Source: Pseudomonadota bacterium (GTDB lineage Bacteria; Pseudomonadota; Gammaproteobacteria; Burkholderiales; Sulfuricellaceae). Taken from it: a stretch of DNA of 9,646 bases. The DNA lies in assembly GCA_021783895.1 (NCBI GenBank), contig JAJXTJ010000021.1:1-9646 (forward strand). Reading direction: 5' to 3'. The position numbers and the translations under genes were made by a program. Shown here piece by piece: positions 1 through 7,368 of this stretch. The notes under the pieces are model-generated. The model made no database searches. It was not told the DNA's origin and was given only the letters and a program-made list of their open reading frames with translations. Numbering within the stretch: the stretch's first letter is position 1; every line of letters begins with the position of its first letter.

Positions 1-93
1 GGAAGGTCATCCACCGTGCTGCTTTTGACTTTTTCCCTCACACCTCACCTTCTAACCCCTCACTGAATTAAGCAATGGACAAGAGGAAAGAAA
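1..93. other. Leader region upstream of the first gene
   Basis: No gene can be assigned here. One plus-strand frame is open from the window edge to a TAA at 69-71 and could be the last 22 codons of an upstream gene, but the encoded residues match nothing I recognise. The stretch 38-66 is C/T/A-rich (repeated CCTCAC-like words) and looks non-coding. The end of the region carries the ribosome binding site of the next gene (AGAGGAA, about 82-88). In related bacteria a large AsmA/YhdP-like gene often precedes this pair, but its tail is not recognisable in this window. Confidence 0.3.
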
Positions 94-978
94 ATGCCAA
101 CAAAAGCCAAATCGAGCTTCGCCAGAACCAAGACCCGCACTGCCGTTGCACGCGCCAAACCTCAGCCCGGCGTTTGCCGCGTCGCAGCCATCCAGATGGC
201 CTCCGGCCCGAGCGTGGCGGCGAACCTTTCCGAGGCCGAGCGCCTGATCGGCATGGCTGCTGCGCAGGGCGCCAAGCTGGTGGTGCTGCCGGAGTACTTT
301 TGCATCATGGGCAAGAAGGAAAGCGAAAAGGTGGCGGTGCGCGAGGCGGAAGGCAAGGGCCCGATCCAGAAGTTCCTCAGCACCATGGCCAGGAAGCACA
401 AGATATGGATCGTCGGCGGCTCCGTGCCGCTGGAGGCGAGCGTTCCGTCCAAGGTGCGCAACAGCTGCCTGGTGTACGACGACAAGGGCAAGCTGGCGGC
501 GCGCTATGACAAGATACACCTGTTTGGCCTGGATCTCGGCAACGAAAAATATCGTGAAGAAAAAACCATCGAACCTGGCGACCAGGTGGTGGTTGTTGAA
601 ACTCCGTTCGGTCGGATCGGTCTATCGGTATGTTATGACCTGCGTTTTCCCGAACTTTACCGCGCCATGGGCGACGTCGACATCATTGTCGTGCCCTCCG
701 CCTTCACCGAAACCACCGGCAAGGCGCATTGGGAAACACTGGTGCGCGCCCGCGCCATCGAGAACCTGGCTTATGTGGTGGCCTCGGCTCAGGGCGGCTA
801 TCATCTGTCCGGTCGCGAAACGCACGGCAACAGCATGATCGTCGATCCCTGGGGTGTGGTTCTGGACCGTCTGCCGCGCGGCTCCGGCGTGGTGATTGCC
901 AACGTCAACCCGGCCTATCAGGCGAGCTTGCGCAAGAGCTTGCCTGCCCTGACTCACCGAACCTTGAAAAATTGCTGA
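94..978 (+). CDS. Carbon-nitrogen hydrolase, deaminated-glutathione amidase (Nit1) type
   Basis: A 294-residue cytosolic amidase of the nitrilase superfamily. The catalytic triad is visible: Glu67 in VVLPEYF, Lys140 in YDKIHLF and Cys180 in SVCYDLRFPE; the C-terminal RETHGNSMIVDPWG block (about 241-254) is also typical. Members of this Nit branch remove the amide from deaminated glutathione, a metabolite-repair reaction; assignment to that substrate is by family, not proven here. The start at 94 is supported by AGAGGAA 6-7 bases upstream. The first 26 residues are a basic, low-complexity extension (several Lys/Arg, Ala, Thr) ahead of the core, which begins near GVCRVAAIQM; no later in-frame start would trim it without entering the core. 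tldD follows after 12 bp, so the two are probably co-transcribed. Confidence 0.9.
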   Translation: MPTKAKSSFARTKTRTAVARAKPQPGVCRVAAIQMASGPSVAANLSEAERLIGMAAAQGAKLVVLPEYFCIMGKKESEKVAVREAEGKGPIQKFLSTMARKHKIWIVGGSVPLEASVPSKVRNSCLVYDDKGKLAARYDKIHLFGLDLGNEKYREEKTIEPGDQVVVVETPFGRIGLSVCYDLRFPELYRAMGDVDIIVVPSAFTETTGKAHWETLVRARAIENLAYVVASAQGGYHLSGRETHGNSMIVDPWGVVLDRLPRGSGVVIANVNPAYQASLRKSLPALTHRTLKNC

Positions 979-990
979 ACTCATAAAATC

Positions 991-2454
991 ATGAAAATTG
1001 AAACCGCATCGTTCCAGGCCGAACCGCTATTCTGCACCGCCCAATCCACTCTGCTGACCCCCTACGGACTGGATGTGGGAGATCTGCAGCAGGTGTTCGG
1101 CCGCATCATGACCCATCAGGTGGATTATGCTGACCTCTACTTCCAGTACACCCGCGCCGAGGGGTGGAGCCTGGAGGAAGGCCAGGTCAAGTCGGGCAGC
1201 TTCAGCATCGACCAGGGCGTGGGCGTGCGCGCCGTATCCGGCGAAAAAACCGCATTTGCCTATTCCGATGACATCAGCCTGCCCGCCCTGGCGGCTGCGG
1301 CTGAAACCACCCGTGCGATTGCCCGGCAAGGGGCGGAAAAATCGGTGCCGGCGGCGTATGGTGCGGCCAAGCCCAAGCTTTACCTGCCCCACGATCCGAT
1401 CGCCAGTCTCAAGGACGCCGAAAAAGTGGCCCTGCTGGAACGGCTGGAGCGCCATGCTCGCGCGCTCGACAAGCGCGTCACCCAGGTCATGGCCTCGCTG
1501 GCCGGCGAATACGAGGTGGTGCTGATCGCCCGCAACGACGGCTTGCTGGCAGCGGATGTGCGTCCCCTGGTCAGGGTTTCATTGCAGGTGATCGTGGAGG
1601 ATGGCGGCCGACGCGAGCAGGGCAGCGCCGGCGGCGGCGGACGTTTCGACTACGCCTATTTCAGCGACGAGGTGCTGCGGGATTACGCGCAAAAGGCGGT
1701 GCATCAGGCGCTCATCAATCTCGATGCCAAGCCGGCTCCGGCGGGGACCATGACCGTGGTGCTGGGTTCGGGCTGGCCGGGCATCCTGCTGCACGAGGCG
1801 ATCGGCCACGGGCTGGAAGGCGACTTCAACCGCAAGGGCAGCTCCGCCTTCAGCGGCAAGATCGGCCAGCGCGTCGCGTCAGCCGGCGTGACCGTGGTGG
1901 ACGACGGCACGATTGCCCGCCGCCGCGGCTCGCTCAACGTCGACGACGAAGGCAATCCGACCCAGTGCACGGTGCTGATCGAGAACGGCATCCTCAAGGG
2001 CTACATGCAGGACACGCTGAATGCCCGCTTGATGGGCATGGCCGTGACCGGCAACGCCCGGCGAGAATCCTACGCCCACATCCCGATGCCGCGCATGACC
2101 AACACTTACATGCTGAATGGCGACAAGGACCCGGCGGAAATCATCAAGTCGGTCAAGCATGGCCTGTATGCGGCCAATTTCGGCGGCGGCCAGGTTGACA
2201 TTACCAGCGGCAAATTCGTGTTCTCGGCGGCGGAAGCCTACATGATCGAGGACGGCAAGATCGCCTACCCGGTCAAGGGAGCGACCCTGATCGGCAACGG
2301 GCCGGACGTGCTGACGCGGGTGTCGATGATCGGCAACGACATGGCGCTCGATCCGGGCGTAGGCACCTGCGGCAAGGACGGCCAGAGCGTGCCGGTGGGC
2401 GTGGGTCAGCCGACCCTGCGCATCGACGGCCTGACGGTGGGCGGAACGGCTTAG
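991..2454 (+). CDS. tldD: TldD, zinc metalloprotease subunit
   Basis: 487 residues, the usual length for TldD. The protein pairs with TldE/PmbA to form a cytosolic zinc protease that cleaves unfolded peptides; in E. coli the pair matures microcin B17 and degrades the antitoxin CcdA. The zinc site is visible as HEAIGHG with His268, Glu269 and His273 (HExxxH), and the third ligand is expected at Cys460 in the C-terminal GTCGKDGQ block. The N-terminal domain contains the family segment VDYADLYFQ (about 44-52). The ATG at 991 has no strong ribosome binding site; it lies 12 bp after the stop of the amidase gene and is probably reached by translational coupling. The partner gene tldE/pmbA is not in this window, which is common because the two are often unlinked. 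Confidence 0.96.
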   Translation: MKIETASFQAEPLFCTAQSTLLTPYGLDVGDLQQVFGRIMTHQVDYADLYFQYTRAEGWSLEEGQVKSGSFSIDQGVGVRAVSGEKTAFAYSDDISLPALAAAAETTRAIARQGAEKSVPAAYGAAKPKLYLPHDPIASLKDAEKVALLERLERHARALDKRVTQVMASLAGEYEVVLIARNDGLLAADVRPLVRVSLQVIVEDGGRREQGSAGGGGRFDYAYFSDEVLRDYAQKAVHQALINLDAKPAPAGTMTVVLGSGWPGILLHEAIGHGLEGDFNRKGSSAFSGKIGQRVASAGVTVVDDGTIARRRGSLNVDDEGNPTQCTVLIENGILKGYMQDTLNARLMGMAVTGNARRESYAHIPMPRMTNTYMLNGDKDPAEIIKSVKHGLYAANFGGGQVDITSGKFVFSAAEAYMIEDGKIAYPVKGATLIGNGPDVLTRVSMIGNDMALDPGVGTCGKDGQSVPVGVGQPTLRIDGLTVGGTA

Positions 2455-2463
2455 GAACGCAGG

Positions 2464-2485
2464 GTGGGCACGTTTTTGTGCCCAC
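2464..2485. other. Perfect stem-loop 10 bp after tldD
   Basis: The arms GTGGGCAC (2464-2471) and GTGCCCAC (2478-2485) pair perfectly over 8 bp around a 6-base loop GTTTTT. The T run is in the loop, not after the stem, so this is not a classic intrinsic terminator, though it could stabilise the tldD transcript end or slow polymerase. The sequence resembles short dispersed hairpins seen between genes in proteobacteria. An 8-bp palindrome, TCAGCTGA, follows at 2490-2497. Confidence 0.55.
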
Positions 2486-2545
2486 GCGGTCAGCTGAGCA
2501 TAAGACAAGGCATATGCATTTCAACGCGGATCTTTGCGACCCGGC

Positions 2546-2572
2546 TTTACTCTTGAAAAATTGGACTATACT
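2546..2572 (+). promoter_or_regulatory. Possible sigma-70 promoter of the DUF2934 gene
   Basis: A good -10 hexamer TATACT is at 2567-2572, 33 bases before the start codon. The -35 is weak: TTTACT at 2546-2551 leaves a 15-bp spacer. Position and -10 quality support a promoter; the exact -35 is uncertain. Confidence 0.4.
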
Positions 2573-2582
2573 GAGATTCCAG

Positions 2583-2601
2583 ATTTAACCTGGAGTTAAA
2601 T
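2583..2601. promoter_or_regulatory. Inverted repeat enclosing the ribosome binding site of the DUF2934 gene
   Basis: ATTTAAC (2583-2589) and GTTAAAT (2595-2601) are perfect 7-base complements around CTGGA. The Shine-Dalgarno core GGAG (2592-2595) lies mostly in the loop, 9 bases ahead of the ATG at 2605. It could be an operator just downstream of the -10 box, or an mRNA hairpin presenting or limiting the ribosome site. Only the sequence symmetry is seen; function is inferred. Confidence 0.4.
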
Positions 2602-2604
2602 ATT

Positions 2605-2919
2605 ATGGCAACAACCGCAAGCACAGCAAAGAAAACAGCCTCATCAGGCGCGGCAAAAACTATAGCCAGCGCAAAAATCTCCGCGAAGAAGCCCGTTGCG
2701 GCCAAAGCGGCTGCCCCGAAAAAGGCCGCTTCGGCTGCGCCGAAAAAACCTGCCGCGAAGCGCGCAGCGGCGGCCAAATCAGTCACGCCCGAGCAGCGCT
2801 ATCGCATGGTTGCCGAGGCGGCCTATTTCCATGCCGAGCGGCACGGATTCGTGGGCGATCCGACGCAGGACTGGATCGCGGCGGAAGCGGAAATCGCCGC
2901 ACTCCTCAGTAAGAAGTAG
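2605..2919 (+). CDS. Small lysine/alanine-rich protein with DUF2934-type C-terminus
   Basis: 104 residues in two parts. Residues 1-60 are almost only Ala, Lys, Ser, Thr and Pro, with 13 lysines, one arginine and no acidic residue, in AAPKK/APKKPAAK-style units like the tails of histone H1 and bacterial H1-like nucleoid proteins. Residues 64-102 (RYRMVAEAAYFHAERH, then QDWIAAEAEI) match the short helical DUF2934 domain, whose function is unknown; the conserved aromatic and the DW..AE pattern are present. DUF2934 proteins commonly carry such basic tails, so DNA or RNA binding is a reasonable inference but not shown. Start ATG with GGAG 9 bases upstream; probable own promoter. The last 14 bases overlap the end of the convergent kinase/ATPase gene. 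Confidence 0.85.
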   Translation: MATTASTAKKTASSGAAKTIASAKISAKKPVAAKAAAPKKAASAAPKKPAAKRAAAAKSVTPEQRYRMVAEAAYFHAERHGFVGDPTQDWIAAEAEIAALLSKK

Positions 2920-4462
2920 CCTTCGCGAGGCGCTGCATCAGCGCCTGAACGTTCTCTGCCTGTTCCGTATCCACCCCGATGGTTACGGTCAATTCGCTGT
3001 CGTCCAGCGGCTCGCGGTTGCTGAGCTGATTTTCCAGCACCGTGATATCCGCCTCCGAGGCATCCCGCCCATGTTGCATACGCTGTTTCACCCGCTTCCG
3101 CAGCAGATGTTCTGGTGCGGTGATGTCCAGAATGACGAAGGGAACGCTTAATTCCTGAGCCAGTTCCTGGAATATCGTCCGTTCCCGCCGCTTGAGGAAG
3201 GCGGCATCGACGATGGTGGAAAAGCCGGATCGGACAATGCCCCGCGCCACTTCCGCCAGTCGTCGGTAGGTGCGCTCGTTGGCTGCCAATGAATAAATGC
3301 CTTCATCTGTCCCGGCGCCGCTGCGCGCCTCCGGTTTGAGCTCATACAGACGTTTTCTTTCCACGTCGGAACGGACCCGAAACGAGCTCACCACTTCCAG
3401 CAATGACTGCGTGACCGTGGTTTTTCCGGAGCCGGACAGGCCGTGGGTGATGGCGAGGAAAGGTTGAATGGGCCGGGTAAAGTCCGTCGCCAGTTCGATG
3501 TGGTTCCGGTATTGCGTCCAGTACCCGGCGGGCAGGCTTTCCTGCCCGGCCCGGATGCAGGCCACCTTGGCGCGCACCATGGCGCGGTACACCAGGTAGT
3601 AGCGCAGCACCTCAAGACCTTCGTAATCCCCGGTTTGCTCCAGATAGGCATTGAGGAATCGGCGCGCCAGGTCCGGTCGCCCACGGTCTTGCAGATCCAT
3701 GGACAGAAAGGCGGCCTCGCTGATGACGTCGATCCAGCGCAGGTTGTCGCTGAACTCGATGCAGTCGAAGGGAACTACCACCCCATCCAGCAGCACCATG
3801 TTGCCGAGATGCAGATCGCCATGGCATTCGCGGACAAAACCCCGTGCCTTGCGCGCCGCGAGGGCGTCGAAACGGGCCTGGTATTCCCGTTCGCTCCATC
3901 GTTCCAGTTCGTCCAGGCGGACAAGGTCTTCCTTATCCCGCAGTCGTGGGCGTATCTGCGCGAAATTTTCCGCCACCGGCAGGTGAGCCTGTTCCGGCGT
4001 GCCCAAAGGGCTTTCGTTGCCTGCGATCGCAGTGCGTCCGTGGAAATCGGCGATTCTGCGGGCGATGGCGTCCACCGTTGCGGGAGTCAGTTCGTCGCGC
4101 AGCAACACCTGGTCGAGCAAACAGGACTGTGAGAAGCGCCGCATTTTCACGGCGTATTCGATGGCCGGGCCGGGGCCGTCCAGGACAGGATGCTCCGCGC
4201 TGCCGGCGATGGGAACGGCTTCCAGGTAGAGATCGGGCGCCAGTCTCCGGTTGAGGCGCAGCGCCTCCGCGCAGTAGAAGCGCCGTTTTTCCAGGGTGCT
4301 GAAATCGAGAAAGCCGAGGTCGACCGCTTTTTTGATCTTGTAGGCATAGTCGTCTGCCAGCAGCACCCAGGAGATGTGGGTTTCTACCGTTTCGACCGAT
4401 TCTCCGAGGGTGCTGCGGAGTGCGGCAACCAGAATTTCCTGGCGGGCGAGGGTTTCGTCCAT
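2906..4462 (-). CDS. Fused aminoglycoside-phosphotransferase-like kinase and P-loop ATPase
   Basis: 518 residues when started at the ATG at 4462-4460. The N-terminal half is a phosphotransferase-like fold (COG2187 type): Brenner motif HGDLHLGN at 214-221, followed by FDCIEF (232-237) as the metal-binding Asp region, and a probable ATP-site lysine in YKIKK (41-45). The C-terminal half (about 335-515) is a small P-loop kinase-like domain (COG0645 type) with Walker A GLSGSGKT at 341-348 and a Walker-B-like STIVDAAF (415-422). Proteins of this fused type are widespread (I recall Mycobacterium tuberculosis Rv2004c as one) but the substrate is unknown; antibiotic resistance should not be assumed. 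The frame is open upstream to 4522, but those 20 codons are encoded by an inverted repeat and give a Pro/Val-rich tail with no family character, so the shorter start is preferred; its ribosome site is a weak GGGA 8 bases upstream. The 3' end overlaps the convergent DUF2934 gene. Confidence 0.88.
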   Translation of the reverse strand: MDETLARQEILVAALRSTLGESVETVETHISWVLLADDYAYKIKKAVDLGFLDFSTLEKRRFYCAEALRLNRRLAPDLYLEAVPIAGSAEHPVLDGPGPAIEYAVKMRRFSQSCLLDQVLLRDELTPATVDAIARRIADFHGRTAIAGNESPLGTPEQAHLPVAENFAQIRPRLRDKEDLVRLDELERWSEREYQARFDALAARKARGFVRECHGDLHLGNMVLLDGVVVPFDCIEFSDNLRWIDVISEAAFLSMDLQDRGRPDLARRFLNAYLEQTGDYEGLEVLRYYLVYRAMVRAKVACIRAGQESLPAGYWTQYRNHIELATDFTRPIQPFLAITHGLSGSGKTTVTQSLLEVVSSFRVRSDVERKRLYELKPEARSGAGTDEGIYSLAANERTYRRLAEVARGIVRSGFSTIVDAAFLKRRERTIFQELAQELSVPFVILDITAPEHLLRKRVKQRMQHGRDASEADITVLENQLSNREPLDDSELTVTIGVDTEQAENVQALMQRLAKATSY

Positions 4463-4486
4463 TTGTTTTATCCCAAAAACATTTTG

Positions 4487-4618
4487 AACCACGGGGCACA
4501 CGGGGATCACGGGGAAAAACAAAGAGCAGGTGGCATCAGCTCATTCACCCGACGGGTGCTTGGACATGATTGTGTAACATATTGATTTTACCCTGTGATC
4601 CCCGTGTACCCCGTGGTT
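4487..4618. repeat. Large imperfect inverted repeat (28-base arms, 76-base centre)
   Basis: The left arm (4487-4514) and the reverse complement of the right arm (4591-4618) agree at 26 of 28 positions. Each arm contains three copies of a 9-base-spaced ACGGGG word (the last is ACAGGG in the right arm's complement). The centre (4515-4590) holds a smaller hairpin, CACCC-GAC-GGGTG at 4546-4558. No transposase and no clear target duplication are present (flanks ATTTTG and ATCCGC differ). It fills most of the 173-bp gap between two minus-strand genes. It may be a dispersed repeat or MITE-like element, and its long stem could end or attenuate transcripts from the synthetase/GNAT gene. G-runs also make G-quadruplex formation conceivable. 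Confidence 0.8.
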
Positions 4619-4635
4619 ATCCGCTTTTTTCAGGT

Positions 4636-7314
4636 TTACAGGCTACGGCTCACCCGCTTGATGGCAGGGTCTTCCGCGCTGGTGGCGATGGCGAAACCCA
4701 GCGTCGCTACCAGCTTGAGCATGTTGTGGTTGCCCGCCAGCACTTCGCCTTCCATGATTTTCAGGCCTCGGTCGCGGGCCGCGTCCATCAGGCTGCCCAT
4801 CAGCTTGTGGCCGATGGCCTTGTGCTGCCACTGGTCGCTCACCACCAGGGCAAATTCGCAGGATTCTCCGTCGGGGTTGATGGCGTAGCGGCAGACCCCG
4901 ATTTCCACTTCCTTGCCGCTTTCTTCGGTCACGGCGATCAGCGCCATTTCGCGGTCGTAGTCGATCTGCGTGAAGCGCGCCAGCATGGCTTGGGAGAGTT
5001 CCTCCATGGTGTTCATGAAGCGGAAGTATTTGGCTTCGTCGGACAGGGCGCGCACGAATTCCTGTTCGATCTCGGCGTCTTCCGGGCGGATCGGCCGGAT
5101 GGTGACTTCCGTGCCGTCCGGCAGCTGCCAGTTGGTGACAAGGTGGGAAGGGTAGGGGTAGATCGCCATGTGGGCATAGCGGTCGCCGGAAACCGGGGCG
5201 AAGTCCACCATCACGCGCGCGTCAGCCGCCAGTGCGCCGTGTTCGTCGACGATTAGCGGGTTGATGTCCATTTCCTTCAGCCAGGGCAGTTCGCACACCA
5301 TCTCTGAAACCCGCAGCAGCAGGCTTTCCAGCGCCTCCATCTGGATCGGCGGCATGTGGCGGAAGGCGCCGAGCAGCTTCGAGACGCGCGTGCCGGCAAT
5401 CAGTTCGCGCACCAGGAAACCGTTCAGGGGAGGCAACGCAACGGCGCGGTCTCCCAGCACTTCCACCGTGGTGCCGCCGGCGCCGAAGGTGATCACCGGG
5501 CCGAACACCGGGTCGGAAGTCACGCCCAGCATCAGCTCGCGGCCGTTGGGCTTGACCACCATCGGCTGGATGGCGATGCCGTCGATATGCGCTTCCGGTC
5601 GATTTTTCTTCACCTCGGTGATGATGTCCTGGTAAGCGGCGCGCACTGCGGCCGCATTCATCAGGTTGAGCTTGACGCCACCGGCATCGGATTTGTGCGT
5701 GATGTCGGGCGAGTTGACCTTCATCGCCACCGGGAAGCCCAGTTGCTGGGCCAGGAGCAGTGCTTCGCCGGGAGAACGGGCAATGACGGTGCTCGCCACC
5801 GGGATGCGGAAAGCGGCCAGCAAGGCCTTGGATTCCATCTCCGAAAGCACCTTGCGCCGTTCCGCCAGCACGGTTTCGATCAGCATGCGCGCGCCCTCCA
5901 CATCCGGCTCGTCGCGGTGCGAGAGTGGGCCGGGAGTCTGCGCCAGCAGGCGCTGGTTGCGGTAGAAGGCGGTGATGTAGGAGAAGGCCTCGACCGCAGA
6001 TTCCGGCGTGCTGAAGGAGGGAATTCGGGCCTGGGCAAACGCCGCCCGTCCCGCCTTGATCTGGATGTCGCCCATCCAGCAGGTCAGCAGCGGCTTCTTG
6101 AATTTGGCGGCGATCTCGATCATCGTGTTGGCCACTGCCAGCGGGTCGGTCATCGCCTGCGGGGTGAGGATCGCCAGCGCACCGTCCACGCCGGTATCTT
6201 CCATGCACAGGGTGACCGCGTCGCGGTAGCGTTCCGGCGTGGCGTCGCCGATGATGTCCACCGGATTGTTGTGCGACCAGGTGGAGGGAAGCACTTTATT
6301 CAGCTGCTCGATGGTCTGATCGGACAGGCTGGCAACGGTGACACCCAGATCGACCGCATGGTCGATCGCCATCACGCCCGGCCCGCCGCCGTTGGTGATG
6401 ATGGCCAGCCGGTTGCCGCTGGAGCGGTGGGGCGAGGCCAAAGCCTTGGCGGCGGAAAACAGCTCGCCGATCGACATCACGCGCACCACGCCGGCGCGGC
6501 GCACCGCGGCGTCGAACACATCGTCGGAGCCGACCAGCGCGCCAGTGTGCGACATCACCGCTTTCGATCCGGCGGCATGGCGCCCGACCTTGACCACGAA
6601 CACCGGCTTGGAGCGGGCGGCGGCACGCAGGGCGCTCATGAAGCCGCGCGCCTTGTGGATGCCCTCGATGTAGATCAGGATGCTCTCGGTTTGCGGGTCG
6701 GAGGCCAGATAGTCGAGAATTTCACCGAAATCCACGTCGGCTGAAGTGCCCATCGAAACCACGCTGGAGAAGCCGATGTCGTTGGCCGGCGCCCAGTCGA
6801 GGATGGCGGTGCAGAGCGCCCCCGATTGCGATACCAGCGCGAGCTTGCCGGGCTTGACGTTGCCCTTGAAAAAAGTGGCATTGAGGCCGATGCCGGTGCG
6901 CATGATGCCCAGGCAGTTGGGGCCGATAATGCGCACGCCGTAAATTTTGGCGTTGGCCAGCATGGTGCGTTCGAGTTCGGCGCCCAGGGAGCCTATTTCG
7001 CTGAAGCCGGCGGACAGCACCACCGCAGCGCGCACGCCGTGCTTGCCGCAGGCCTCGATGACGTCGGGCACAGTTTCCGCGTGGGTGCAGATCACCGCCA
7101 GTTCAACCGGCTTGCCGATTTCTTCGATCGTGGCATAGGCGCGCTTGCCCTGGACTTTCTTGTGGTTTGGGTTGACCGGGTAAAGCTTGCCCTTGAAACC
7201 GCTTTCCAGCATGTTTTTGAACACGATGCCCCCCACCGAGTCGGCGCGGTCGCTGGCGCCGATGATCGCGACCGATTTGGGAGAGAATAGGGTGCTGAGG
7301 TAATGTTGTCCCAT
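4636..7314 (-). CDS. ADP-forming acyl-CoA synthetase fused to GNAT acetyltransferase (Pat/YfiQ-type)
   Basis: 892 residues with the domain order of the protein lysine acetyltransferase Pat (YfiQ/Pka). Residues about 5-140 form a CoA-binding Rossmann domain (SVAIIGAS, then GPNCLGI); 150-460 are the succinyl-CoA-synthetase-like part, with the candidate phospho-His256 in SHTGALVGSDD; 490-705 are an ATP-grasp domain (HKSDAGGVKLNL at 540-551, EMDINPL at 681-687); 735-885 are the GNAT domain, with CEFALVVSDQWQ (819-830) and acetyl-CoA loop QHKAIGHKLM (830-839). In Pat proteins the GNAT domain acetylates lysines of enzymes such as acetyl-CoA synthetase, the synthetase part serving as a regulator. 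Here His256 is kept, so acyl-CoA synthesis is possible too. The GNAT loop has Ala833 where glycine is usual. The ATG at 7314-7312 gives the expected N-terminus but has a poor ribosome site. It is divergent from a deacetylase gene. Confidence 0.93.
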   Translation of the reverse strand: MGQHYLSTLFSPKSVAIIGASDRADSVGGIVFKNMLESGFKGKLYPVNPNHKKVQGKRAYATIEEIGKPVELAVICTHAETVPDVIEACGKHGVRAAVVLSAGFSEIGSLGAELERTMLANAKIYGVRIIGPNCLGIMRTGIGLNATFFKGNVKPGKLALVSQSGALCTAILDWAPANDIGFSSVVSMGTSADVDFGEILDYLASDPQTESILIYIEGIHKARGFMSALRAAARSKPVFVVKVGRHAAGSKAVMSHTGALVGSDDVFDAAVRRAGVVRVMSIGELFSAAKALASPHRSSGNRLAIITNGGGPGVMAIDHAVDLGVTVASLSDQTIEQLNKVLPSTWSHNNPVDIIGDATPERYRDAVTLCMEDTGVDGALAILTPQAMTDPLAVANTMIEIAAKFKKPLLTCWMGDIQIKAGRAAFAQARIPSFSTPESAVEAFSYITAFYRNQRLLAQTPGPLSHRDEPDVEGARMLIETVLAERRKVLSEMESKALLAAFRIPVASTVIARSPGEALLLAQQLGFPVAMKVNSPDITHKSDAGGVKLNLMNAAAVRAAYQDIITEVKKNRPEAHIDGIAIQPMVVKPNGRELMLGVTSDPVFGPVITFGAGGTTVEVLGDRAVALPPLNGFLVRELIAGTRVSKLLGAFRHMPPIQMEALESLLLRVSEMVCELPWLKEMDINPLIVDEHGALAADARVMVDFAPVSGDRYAHMAIYPYPSHLVTNWQLPDGTEVTIRPIRPEDAEIEQEFVRALSDEAKYFRFMNTMEELSQAMLARFTQIDYDREMALIAVTEESGKEVEIGVCRYAINPDGESCEFALVVSDQWQHKAIGHKLMGSLMDAARDRGLKIMEGEVLAGNHNMLKLVATLGFAIATSAEDPAIKRVSRSL

Positions 7315-7341
7315 GACTTGCGCTCGCTGTGGTTTAGGTTA

Positions 7342-7347
7342 AATATA
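7342..7347 (-). promoter_or_regulatory. Possible -10 box for the synthetase/GNAT gene
   Basis: Read on the minus strand, 7347-7342 is TATATT, 28-33 bases ahead of the start codon at 7314. No convincing -35 is found at 16-18 bp (around 7365-7370), so the promoter may be weak or need an activator. Confidence 0.3.
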
Positions 7348-7368
7348 GCAGGAAGGGAGATGATGGCC

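Noticed and set aside
1879..2508. 209-codon minus-strand frame over the end of tldD
   Set aside because: Fully antisense to the conserved catalytic half of tldD, with His/Arg/Ala-rich composition and no motif.
3443..4132. 229-codon plus-strand frame inside the kinase/ATPase gene
   Set aside because: Shadow of the minus-strand gene that contains the HGDLHLGN and Walker A motifs; no ribosome site or family resemblance.
2906..4462. Aminoglycoside resistance gene
   Set aside because: Only the fold and Brenner motif are shared; the fusion to a P-loop domain marks a separate housekeeping-type family with unknown substrate.
4463..4522. Longer start for the kinase/ATPase gene, adding 20 codons
   Set aside because: The added codons are part of the inverted repeat and encode a Pro/Val-rich tail; the ATG at 4462 has its own, weak, ribosome site and gives the expected N-terminus.
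4487..4618. CRISPR array or complete insertion sequence
   Set aside because: Only two arms in inverted orientation, no regular spacers, no transposase gene and no target-site duplication.
5356..6744. 462-codon open frame on the plus strand inside the synthetase/GNAT gene
   Set aside because: It is the mirror of a well-conserved minus-strand gene and its product is a His/Gly/Asp/Arg-rich sequence typical of antisense frames in GC-rich DNA.
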